Source: an uncultured Bacilli bacterium
GTDB taxonomy: Bacteria > Bacillota_I > Bacilli_A > RF39 > UBA660
Direction of reading: 5' to 3'
NCBI GenBank assembly: GCA_944358115.1
Contig: CALVQH010000006.1
Span: 1 to 41,066, forward strand
Length of the DNA: 41,066 nucleotides
The translations under genes were made by a program, and so were the position numbers. Position 1 is the stretch's first letter. Each line of letters begins with the position of its first letter. Under the pieces are notes generated by a model. The model saw nothing but the letters and a program-made list of their open reading frames with translations. It was not told the origin of the DNA and ran no database searches. Positions 34,353 through 41,066 of the stretch are shown here, piece by piece.

Positions 34353-35675
34353 CTATTCCTCCTCATATGAAAGTATTATATCATATATTCCGTTACTTTC
34401 TACATCAAATTTTGATTTTTTTACACCTGGAAGCCAAAGAATGTTACCTTGGCTATCCGTTACGATAGGTAATTCATCTCTTTTTTCAAGAGGTATTTTT
34501 TCATCTATTAAAATATCTTTTATTTTTTTTCTTCCTCCTAAGTTTTTAACAGCCATTTTATCCCCATTTTTTCGAGTACGGACAATTAATGGTAAAGTAA
34601 TTTCCTTGCTATTTAAACGTAAAATATTGTTGGATTTACCATCTTTTTTCTTTACTTTTTTAATTACCATGTTATTAGGCAAATGCACTTCATCAACTAA
34701 TTTATATTCATAAGCTTTTTCTTTATGCATTTTCGTAATATTATAATACTGATAACTTTTTTGGGCTTGGTAATTGCTTGGTAAGTCCACTCGATCATTA
34801 CTTTTATTACTATGGATTAAATCGATAATTAAATTCGTATGTTTATCACTTACTAAAAATAAGTCCTCTTTATATACTTCACTTAGTGTGTATTCAATTA
34901 CTTTTTTTAATAAGAATGGGTCTAATTTTTTTAGTTCAGTTAGTTTATATCCTCGTTCTTCTTTAATTACTGGTAATAATCCTTCTATGTATTTTTCTAA
35001 AAAGGAATTTACAGCATTTAGTTCTTCGCTAAATTTTAAGAACTTAAGATGAACATTCGCATCTTCTTTTTTTAAAAAAGGTAGGACATGTAAACGATAA
35101 CGATTCCTTGTATAAGATTCATCTAAATTACTTTCATCTAAATAATATTTGAGATGATGTTCGTTCATATAATTTTCTATTTCTTCTTTGGTTTGCGTTA
35201 TCAAAGGACGAATGATCGTGTAATGCGGATAAATACTTTCTTTTTGAAATCCACTATATCCTTTTAGATTACTTCCTCTTTCTAGCCGCATTAAAATCGT
35301 TTCTATTAAATCATCGCCATGATGAGCTGTCATGATGTATTTTGCATGGTATTTTAGTGCTAATTCATGAAAAAATTGATATCTTTTTATTCTTGCCTCT
35401 TTTTCTAAGTTGCCATGGTTGTACTTTTCTATTTCCATGTATTCATAGATTAAGTTATTATCTTGAGCGGTCTTTTTGACAAATAAAGCTTCTTCTTCAC
35501 TTGAGGCTCGTAATTTATGATTTACGTGCGCAACAATTATTTTTAAATTCCATTTACTCTTTAACTCACACAATAAATGAAGAAGACACATGGAATCTGG
35601 TCCTCCGGATACGGCAATAATGATTGTATCTTCTTTTTCTAATTTGCTATTTAAATATAATAAGACTTTTTTCAT
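34353..35675 (-). CDS. tilS: tRNA(Ile)-lysidine synthetase TilS
   Basis: The start is at 35675, with GGAGA 5 bases upstream (440 residues). The PP-loop SGGPDS (23-28) binds ATP. The N-terminal ATPase domain has AHVNHKLR and TAHHGDDLIETILMRLERGS. A linker region and a C-terminal TilS domain (LIVRTRKNGDKMAV..GGRKKIKDILIDEKIPLEKRDELPIV) follow. TilS puts lysine on C34 of the AUA-decoding tRNA and is essential. It is co-transcribed with ftsH downstream and probably with the two unknown genes upstream. Confidence 0.97.
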   Translation of the reverse strand: MKKVLLYLNSKLEKEDTIIIAVSGGPDSMCLLHLLCELKSKWNLKIIVAHVNHKLRASSEEEALFVKKTAQDNNLIYEYMEIEKYNHGNLEKEARIKRYQFFHELALKYHAKYIMTAHHGDDLIETILMRLERGSNLKGYSGFQKESIYPHYTIIRPLITQTKEEIENYMNEHHLKYYLDESNLDESYTRNRYRLHVLPFLKKEDANVHLKFLKFSEELNAVNSFLEKYIEGLLPVIKEERGYKLTELKKLDPFLLKKVIEYTLSEVYKEDLFLVSDKHTNLIIDLIHSNKSNDRVDLPSNYQAQKSYQYYNITKMHKEKAYEYKLVDEVHLPNNMVIKKVKKKDGKSNNILRLNSKEITLPLIVRTRKNGDKMAVKNLGGRKKIKDILIDEKIPLEKRDELPIVTDSQGNILWLPGVKKSKFDVESNGIYDIILSYEEE

Positions 35676-35730
35676 AATTTCTCCATGCCTTATTATTTTA
35701 TCGCACATTCTTTATTATAGCAAGTGCTTT

Positions 35731-36492
35731 TTAATTCAAGGGATTGCTTCTTGAGAGAATGGCTTTGATATTTTTTTCAATCGCTTTTAAATCAAATTTT
35801 AGAATTTCATTTTCTTCCATGCTTTCTTTTTGCATTACATAATCTAGAAAATGTAGGTCACTTATCTTATCAAGAGCATCGTGACTCTTTAAAAAGGAAA
35901 AATAATCTTCTAATACTTTACTTAATGTTTTATTATATGTACTTAAGGTATTATCGTCTTTTACAATACCAATTCCATAAATGGTAGCAATAAAGGGATT
36001 GGTTTTTTCTAATAAGTCATCTAAAATGAAATTATTATTACAATAATTAATGAATGGTAAAACATCTTCTTCATGATAAAAACGAATTACGATATTTTCA
36101 TTGGTAGCTTTTACATGGAATTTTACAACTGATTCAATACTATTGCGGATTAAGTAGGAAAAAATCGTTTTTAAGGCACTTATCATATAATCATATTTTA
36201 CAGGAAAGTATACTTTACAACTTTCAGTATAACTTGCGCGGGCTTCTGTATAAAATCCTACATAATGGGTTGTGTTTTCTTTCGTGCCTGTTTTTCTTAC
36301 AACATGGCGAACTAAAGAATTATTTAAATTATTTAAAAAATTTTGATAAAATTCTTCGATGTCAGCGACAAGTGATTGATCTTTTTTAATTCCTACATAT
36401 TTTAATAAATAGTAAAAGTCATCCGCTGTTAATTCTTTGTCTGTCCTTTTTATATCACTTGCACATTGCTTTAAAAAATCATTCATTTTCAT
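35731..36492 (-). CDS. conserved hypothetical upstream of tilS
   Basis: I do not recognise this 253-residue soluble protein. It has an N-terminal helical part (1-60), a central alpha/beta part (YVGFYTEARASYTES..VYFPVKYDYMISALKTIFSYLI..VVKFHVKATNENIVIRFYHEEDVLPFINYCN), and a helical C-terminus. The central block with paired strands and FYHEED is somewhat like HopA1-type effector or lantipeptide-associated folds, but I would not assign it. It starts 3 bp after the GNAT-like gene, with GAAGGG as ribosome-binding site. Confidence 0.68.
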   Translation of the reverse strand: MKMNDFLKQCASDIKRTDKELTADDFYYLLKYVGIKKDQSLVADIEEFYQNFLNNLNNSLVRHVVRKTGTKENTTHYVGFYTEARASYTESCKVYFPVKYDYMISALKTIFSYLIRNSIESVVKFHVKATNENIVIRFYHEEDVLPFINYCNNNFILDDLLEKTNPFIATIYGIGIVKDDNTLSTYNKTLSKVLEDYFSFLKSHDALDKISDLHFLDYVMQKESMEENEILKFDLKAIEKNIKAILSRSNPLN

Positions 36493-36495
36493 TTT

Positions 36496-36900
36496 TTACC
36501 CTTCTTTCTTTAGAATTACAAATTCTTGTTCTTCTTTTACTTTAGAAAATCCCCATTTTTGCAAAAAGGAAATTTCCTCTGTTCTTTCTTTTCTTAATTT
36601 GATTTGTTCTATTTCTGGCTTTATTTTCTGTATTATCTTTTTCATAGTTTTTTCATTTTGGACTTCCTTTTTTACATATAGGTTTTCTAAGCTTTTTTCT
36701 TTTTGCAAATACATGCCTATGGGATTTAGGAAATGATAAATCATAGTAAAACTTGGGTAGTTTTTGCTTACAAAATCATTAGTGGTAGCAATCGCCATGA
36801 GTTTTTCTTGATCCTTTTTTAAATAAGGAGTAATTGTTTGTAACTCATAAGTTATTAACAATGGTAAATCACTTTTTCTTGCTTTTTTCAATCTTATCAT
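36496..36900 (-). CDS. degenerate GNAT-like acetyltransferase fold protein
   Basis: The 134-residue protein has the outline of a GNAT enzyme: the opening IRLKKARKSDLPLL, a strand pair with NPIGMYLQKEKSLENLYVKKEVQN, and a closing EEISFLQKWGFSKVKEEQEFVILKK. The acetyl-CoA-binding P-loop (R/Q-x-x-G-x-G/A) that should follow LYVKKE is replaced by NEKTMKK, so cofactor binding is doubtful. It heads the run leading to tilS-ftsH, with TGTACA-17-TATAAT upstream. Confidence 0.6.
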   Translation of the reverse strand: MIRLKKARKSDLPLLITYELQTITPYLKKDQEKLMAIATTNDFVSKNYPSFTMIYHFLNPIGMYLQKEKSLENLYVKKEVQNEKTMKKIIQKIKPEIEQIKLRKERTEEISFLQKWGFSKVKEEQEFVILKKEG

Positions 36901-36950
36901 ATATCACCTTTATTATCTCAATTATAATAGATTTTCTTTATTTTGTACAG

Positions 36951-36976
36951 AGAAAAAGCATTCGTTTTGAATGCTT
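36951..36976 (-). terminator. terminator of the ftsEX-M23 operon
   Basis: AAGCATTC-GTTTT-GAATGCTT hairpin with T's on the minus strand, touching the stop of the M23 gene. Confidence 0.8.
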
Positions 36977-38186
36977 AAATAATTCTACTTGACCAACGGA
37001 AACCAACATAGTTGCTAAATCCAGGAATACTCGTTAATACATTGGTTGTATGGCTTGTTTTTCTTCCTTCAGCAATACCATAGTGAAGGTGTGCTCCGGT
37101 GGTACAAGTATCATATCCACCATAAGCTGATGAGGTTTGTCTTCCACCGCCAACATAGCCAATTACAGTATTTTGATCAACTACATCCCCAACTTTTACA
37201 TTATAACTTAGTAAGTGGTAATAATAGTGGGTATAATATTTGCCATTTACATAACTATAAATAAATACTTCATTTCCACCACAACTTTGACGATAGTAAG
37301 TAGCTACAACGGTTCCGGCAGCAGCAGCATAAACTGGTGTTCCTTCGGCATTTCCGCCTAAGTCTAGGGCATTGTGATATCTTCCCCAACGAGAACCAAT
37401 TAAACTGGTAATTACTCCGGATTGTAGTGGCCTTGTCCAGTTGCCATTAACTGGTACTTTGGAACAAGAAGATAAAAGAGTATTATCATTTACATTTGCT
37501 TCTCCTAAATTTTGGATACATATTTTACGATTACTTTCATAATCGTCTTTCGCTTGTTGTACTCGATCATCGATCTTTTGCGCATAACTATCATAATCAC
37601 TAATATCACTATAATATTTAGAAATGGTGGCTTGATATTCCACAACTTGTTTTTCTAATTTTTCTTTTTTTTCAGTTAATTCTACTTTAAGTTCTTCATT
37701 TCTTTTAATTTCATCTTCCAAATTTTTGGTTGTCTTTTGAATGTAATCACTTATTTGGTTGACTGCTTCTACACGCATAATTAATTCAGTCATACTAGAT
37801 GCGCCAGAAACATATTCAACATAAGCATTTTGGCCTTGCATTTGTTGCATGTATAAAAGTACTTTTTCAGCTTCACTAGTTAGGCTAGCAATGTTTTCGT
37901 TTGATTCAGCAATTGCTTCTTCGGCAGCATCATAATCGTCTTCTGCTAAAGATATTTCTTCGTTTGCTTTATTAATTGCCGCTTGTTGCTCTGTTATTTT
38001 ATCTTGGGCATCTTCTATTTTTTGATCATTTGCCTCTTTTTCGGCCAATACTTTTTCATAAGCTCTTCTTAGATCTCCTAATGTATCTCCCTCGGCAGCA
38101 TAAACTTCTGCTGGAGGAAATATGTTGATTATAATCGTTAGTAATAATATCGTTCTTAACGTATAATTTAATATTTTTTTCATCAT
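36975..38186 (-). CDS. murein hydrolase activator / M23 peptidase (PcsB/EnvC-like) with coiled coil
   Basis: The 403-residue secreted protein has a signal peptide (1-30, cleavage likely after VYA) and a long coiled coil at about 35-225. A C-terminal LytM/M23 domain (about 245-395) keeps its zinc ligands: His271 and Asp275 in HNALDLGG, His366 and His368 in GAHLHYG. The intact site suggests it may cut peptidoglycan itself, unlike E. coli EnvC. Its ATG overlaps the ftsX stop, so FtsEX very likely controls it through the coiled coil, as in the streptococcal FtsEX-PcsB system. Confidence 0.94.
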   Translation of the reverse strand: MMKKILNYTLRTILLLTIIINIFPPAEVYAAEGDTLGDLRRAYEKVLAEKEANDQKIEDAQDKITEQQAAINKANEEISLAEDDYDAAEEAIAESNENIASLTSEAEKVLLYMQQMQGQNAYVEYVSGASSMTELIMRVEAVNQISDYIQKTTKNLEDEIKRNEELKVELTEKKEKLEKQVVEYQATISKYYSDISDYDSYAQKIDDRVQQAKDDYESNRKICIQNLGEANVNDNTLLSSCSKVPVNGNWTRPLQSGVITSLIGSRWGRYHNALDLGGNAEGTPVYAAAAGTVVATYYRQSCGGNEVFIYSYVNGKYYTHYYYHLLSYNVKVGDVVDQNTVIGYVGGGRQTSSAYGGYDTCTTGAHLHYGIAEGRKTSHTTNVLTSIPGFSNYVGFRWSSRII

Positions 38187-39100
38187 ATCTTCAAATACTT
38201 CCTTACTGCTCTAGCAGAGCCAAACATACCTACGACAGAGCCAATTAATAGTAAGATAAGACTTGTTATTAGGACAAATGGCATTGGCCGAACAAGTTCA
38301 ATAATGCTAAATGAAGAAGATGAACTGACTTGTTCATACATTATTAAGTATCCATAAATCATTACAATGATGGGAATAATTGATCCTAGGACGCCTAATA
38401 AGAATCCTTCAAAAACAAAAGGTAATTTAATCGATGTATTACTACTTCCTACTAAACGCATAATCTCAATCTCACTACGCCTAGAAAATATTGTTAATTT
38501 AATTGTGTTACTAATTAAGAAGGCAGTAACTACAACTAGGGCAATAACCATAACAAGAGTTACGGTTTGAACAATGTCAAACACAGAAATAATGTCTTCA
38601 ACCATTCCTTCTCCATAATTAGCACTTTCGACATTTTCTATGTCTCTTATTTTAAGAGCTGTTGGACGCAGATCATCGACATTTTTAACAGTTACAATAA
38701 AAGAGTCTAGCAAAGGATTTTCATCTAAATAATCTAAAGTAGTATTTAAGGTATCAGAATATCCTTGCATTTCTACGCGCCACTCTTCTTTACTTTTGGC
38801 AGTTACATTTGTAACATTAGAAATATTTTTAATTTCCTTTTCTATCGCATCTAATCTTTCATCTGGTGTATCTGCCTTAGCATAAACAACAATTGTTAAT
38901 TCTTCTTCTAAATCTTTGGTAATGTGATTAATATTAGCACTGATAATAATAGCAATGGCTACTAAAACAAGAGTAATCGTGGTACATAAAATACTGGCAA
39001 TACTTAAACTAAAATTTCGAAATACACTTTTAAAAGAATCTCTAATACTTCTTCCAAATATTCTAAATGCTTTCACTTGCTTTATAACTTCCTTTCTCAT
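38183..39100 (-). CDS. ftsX: FtsX, cell-division ABC transporter permease-like subunit
   Basis: The 305-residue protein has four membrane helices (about 30-55, 175-200, 225-250, 270-295) and an extracellular loop between the first two (about 60-165), the usual FtsX plan. The opening GRSIRDSFKSVFRNFSLSIASI is typical. It works with FtsE to turn ATP hydrolysis into activation of cell-wall hydrolases at the septum. The frame overlaps ftsE by 38 bp; a GTG start near 39076 is an alternative. It overlaps the M23 gene by 4 bp. Confidence 0.96.
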   Translation of the reverse strand: MRKEVIKQVKAFRIFGRSIRDSFKSVFRNFSLSIASILCTTITLVLVAIAIIISANINHITKDLEEELTIVVYAKADTPDERLDAIEKEIKNISNVTNVTAKSKEEWRVEMQGYSDTLNTTLDYLDENPLLDSFIVTVKNVDDLRPTALKIRDIENVESANYGEGMVEDIISVFDIVQTVTLVMVIALVVVTAFLISNTIKLTIFSRRSEIEIMRLVGSSNTSIKLPFVFEGFLLGVLGSIIPIIVMIYGYLIMYEQVSSSSSFSIIELVRPMPFVLITSLILLLIGSVVGMFGSARAVRKYLKI

Positions 39101-39764
39101 GATCTTCTTTTAAGACGCCACTATCTAAGACAATGACTCTTTTTTTCATACGATTGACAATTTCTTTATCATGGGTGGCCATAATGATCGTGGTTCCTAA
39201 TTCTTTGTTGATTGTTTCTAATACATCCATAATTCCCTTGGAAGTTTTAGGGTCTAAGTTTCCAGTTGGTTCGTCACAAATAAGTAATTTAGGATTGTTT
39301 ACAATGGCTCTGGCAATACAAACTCTTTGTTGTTCTCCTCCTGAAAGTTCATTTGGAAAGCTTCTTAGTTTATCTTTTAAGCCAACGTGATCTAAAGCTT
39401 TAATTACTTTAGGTCTAATTTCACTTCCCTTCATTCCTAAACATTCAAGAGCAAAAGCAACATTTTCATACACCGTTAATTTAGGTAATAATTTAAAGTC
39501 TTGGAAGACAATTCCTAGTTTTCTTCTTAATTTATAAACGGTCCGATTTCGAAGTTTTCCGACATTAATTCCACCTATTTCGACAGTTCCTTTCGTTGGT
39601 TTTTCTTCTCGATATAGCATTTTTATTAAGGTAGATTTCCCTGAACCACTTGCTCCAATTACAAACACAAATTCCCCTTTATTAATATTTAAGGTTAAAT
39701 CCGCGATGGCTGCTACACCATTTTTATATACCTTGTAACAGTTTTTTATTTCAATAAATCTCAT
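39063..39764 (-). CDS. ftsE: FtsE, cell-division ABC transporter ATPase
   Basis: The 233-residue cytosolic ATPase has Walker A GASGSGKST (37-45), signature LSGGEQQR (about 141-148), Walker B LLICDEPTGNLD and the H-loop MATHD. The phrase NELSGGEQQRVCIARAIVNNPKLL is close to the FtsE consensus. It is the first gene of ftsE-ftsX-M23, with AGGAGG before the ATG and a TATAAT box near 39795. Confidence 0.97.
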   Translation of the reverse strand: MRFIEIKNCYKVYKNGVAAIADLTLNINKGEFVFVIGASGSGKSTLIKMLYREEKPTKGTVEIGGINVGKLRNRTVYKLRRKLGIVFQDFKLLPKLTVYENVAFALECLGMKGSEIRPKVIKALDHVGLKDKLRSFPNELSGGEQQRVCIARAIVNNPKLLICDEPTGNLDPKTSKGIMDVLETINKELGTTIIMATHDKEIVNRMKKRVIVLDSGVLKEDHEKGSYKASESI

Positions 39765-39833
39765 GTATACCTCCTACTAGTTTAGAATCATTATAACATA
39801 AATTTTCTTTTTATTAAATACTAAATAATGGCA

Positions 39834-39861
39834 AAAGAAAACTTAGAACATTGTCTAAGTT
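39834..39861 (-). terminator. terminator of the SipW-type substrate gene
   Basis: AACTTAGA/TCTAAGTT stem with T-rich tail, overlapping the stop. Confidence 0.7.
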
Positions 39862-40465
39862 AAATTGTTGCAGCTCTAAATCCAACTTTGGCACTTAATG
39901 AGCCATTTAATAAACTTGTTTGATTAACATCTGGATCATTACTTAACCAAATATATAACCGGTAACTATTTGTTTCACCTTTGTTAATTGTAATGTTGCT
40001 TTGTAAAGTTAAGTTGGTTCCACTTGTTGCTCCACTAAAATCACCACTTGTAATCATACTAGTACCATCAGCATTATAAAGGGCCCATTTAACATATTTG
40101 CTTTTTAAATTATCCGTAATTGTAAGTTCGGTTAAATATAAAGAATATGTTGCAGAGCTTGCATCTGCATTACTTGGTAGTGTTACACTAAAAGAAGTAT
40201 AATCTCCTTCTGTTACAACATCAGTATCATTAATTAAACCAGCACTATTAGCATTAATATATTGTGTAGTTGTAAAATTCATCGTTAGTTCACCACTTGT
40301 AATATTTGTTCCTTGATTATCAGGATTAACTTCTTGTACCGTATTCAAATAATATGCATATGATAAGCTTAAACCTATAATAATAATAGATACTACAATA
40401 ATTAAAGACCCTAATAAAATTCTCTTTTTGGAATTATCTGTGTTTGTTTTATCAACATTTTCCAT
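39860..40465 (-). CDS. secreted protein with SipW-type signal peptide
   Basis: The ATG at 40465 has AGGGTGA 5 bases upstream (201 residues); a GTG at 40474 is less likely. A basic tail is followed by a membrane helix (about 16-36) and LSYAYYLNTV, a SipW-type context with A-Y-Y, then SGELTMNFTTTQYI. The mature part is beta-rich with many Thr/Ser/Asn, and lacks Cys. Strand patterns (VKWALYNADGTSM; ETNSYRLYIWLSND) resemble other small camelysin-like surface proteins. The SipW enzyme at 13323-14111 is the likely processing peptidase. Confidence 0.78.
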   Translation of the reverse strand: MENVDKTNTDNSKKRILLGSLIIVVSIIIIGLSLSYAYYLNTVQEVNPDNQGTNITSGELTMNFTTTQYINANSAGLINDTDVVTEGDYTSFSVTLPSNADASSATYSLYLTELTITDNLKSKYVKWALYNADGTSMITSGDFSGATSGTNLTLQSNITINKGETNSYRLYIWLSNDPDVNQTSLLNGSLSAKVGFRAATI

Positions 40466-40488
40466 GTGTCTCACCCTATTCTGTTTTC

Positions 40489-40517
40489 ATTATACTAGAA
40501 AATGGGATTGAAAGCAA
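40489..40517 (-). promoter_or_regulatory. promoter of the SipW-type substrate gene
   Basis: TTGCTT (40512-40517), 17-bp spacer, TATAAT (40489-40494). Confidence 0.65.
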
Positions 40518-40531
40518 TACTTTTTTCACAG

Positions 40532-40560
40532 AAAAAAAGCATCCTAACGAGAATGCTTTT
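40532..40560 (-). terminator. terminator of the 122-residue hypothetical gene
   Basis: AAAGCAT/ATGCTTT stem then T's. The TAG stop is inside the loop. Confidence 0.75.
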
Positions 40561-40912
40561 GTGATTTTGCTTCTTCAATTTGACGATCAAAAAGATCTGC
40601 TAATAAAGTAAGATGTCTTGGATGTAAGAATTCACGAACACTATTCATGTAATTTCTTTTTCTACGTTCATCTGGTTCTGTAGTTTTGTAATACATAATT
40701 GTATAACGAATTCCATAAATCGTAATTCTTTCTACAATTTGATTTCTAAGCACATGATCATTTGCAATTTTATCAAAAAGTAAATGATTTGTTCTTTCTA
40801 AAGCTGGATCTCCATCAATATCAGCAGCTAAAGCTACATCAATAGAACCATCAACATATCTTTTTACGTCTGGATAATACTCAAAAGAACGATAATTTCT
40901 TTCTTCTTTCAT
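40544..40912 (-). CDS. conserved hypothetical, soluble
   Basis: I do not recognise this 122-residue protein. It is highly charged and mainly helical, with an Arg-rich centre (TTEPDERRKRNYMNSVREFLHPRHLTLLADLF). The sequence is not low-complexity and the frame has good expression signals: AAGGGGG ribosome-binding site, a TTGACA-17-TAGAAT promoter and an overlapping terminator. It is surely a real gene. Confidence 0.75.
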   Translation of the reverse strand: MKEERNYRSFEYYPDVKRYVDGSIDVALAADIDGDPALERTNHLLFDKIANDHVLRNQIVERITIYGIRYTIMYYKTTEPDERRKRNYMNSVREFLHPRHLTLLADLFDRQIEEAKSQKHSR

Positions 40913-40946
40913 CTTAAAATTCCCCCTTCAAAAAATGATATCTGTT

Positions 40947-40975
40947 ATTCTATCATATAAATATTCATTTGTCAA
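40947..40975 (-). promoter_or_regulatory. promoter of the 122-residue hypothetical gene
   Basis: TTGACA (40970-40975), 17-bp spacer, TAGAAT (40947-40952). Confidence 0.75.
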
Positions 40976-41003
40976 ATTATTTTAAAATTATGTTAATCCT
41001 TTT

Positions 41004-41040
41004 TTAAAATGTCACCATATCATTAGTTAAAATGTCACCA
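41004..41040. repeat. 14-bp direct repeat at the right edge
   Basis: TTAAAATGTCACCA occurs at 41004-41017 and 41027-41040, with a 23-bp period. A TATAAT box follows at about 41052-41057 on the plus strand. Repeated short motifs followed by an outward promoter can mark the end of an IS21-like element, but the rest is outside the window. Confidence 0.4.
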
Positions 41041-41066
41041 AACATATGTAGTATAATATATCTCTG

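Overview
The window is AT-rich chromosomal DNA of a low-GC Firmicute. It probably comes from an uncultured gut Bacilli lineage of the RF39/Erysipelotrichia type; that placement is inferred from the 16S 5' end and the gene style, not from a search. The organism makes a cell wall: FtsE, FtsX, an M23 hydrolase activator and a FemABX-type branching enzyme are present. Promoters are strikingly regular, and nearly every recognisable one has a 17-bp spacer (TTGACA/TATAAT-like). Short intrinsic terminators often overlap the stop codon.

Layout. 1-640: the 5' end of a 16S rRNA gene on the minus strand with two tandem promoters. 760-5400: a minus-strand block with a DUF402 nucleotide phosphatase, an S41 processing protease, a small membrane protein, a hypothetical and a LolA/GerS-like lipoprotein, then a plus-strand DUF378 protein. 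5402-7380: a three-gene operon of a MutS-domain-I-like protein, an Avd-like four-helix bundle and a DGR-type reverse transcriptase. There is no room for a template repeat, and the RT C-terminus lies in another frame after a run of seven A. 7450-13320: MYG1, LysM, a PH-domain protein with a membrane partner, Hsp20 under a CIRCE operator, a DUF308 membrane protein and FemX.

13320-17580: a surface/matrix cluster on the minus strand, with a TasA/camelysin-like protein, a membrane-anchored protein of 46 calcium-binding repeats and an ER-type SipW signal peptidase. It resembles a remodelled TasA-SipW matrix locus. Two more SipW-type substrates lie at 22.3-23.0 kb and 39.9-40.5 kb.

17580-22270: an accessory island. 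It holds three overlapping genes with HEPN-like features (two carry RNxxxH motifs), a structured non-coding RNA with its own promoter and terminator, and a frameshifted DUF3800 gene convergent with that RNA.

23050-41066: mostly housekeeping genes: Tex, an Rpn/PD-(D/E)XK protein, a candidate C-rich small RNA, TypA/BipA, an anchored Ig-like surface protein, dCMP deaminase, a small RHH-like protein, a GNAT-like/unknown/TilS/FtsH run, the ftsE-ftsX-M23 division operon and two terminal genes. The last 70 bases hold a direct repeat that could be the edge of a mobile element.

The best candidates for something undescribed are the MutS-I/Avd/RT operon, the HEPN trio and the DUF3800-linked RNA.
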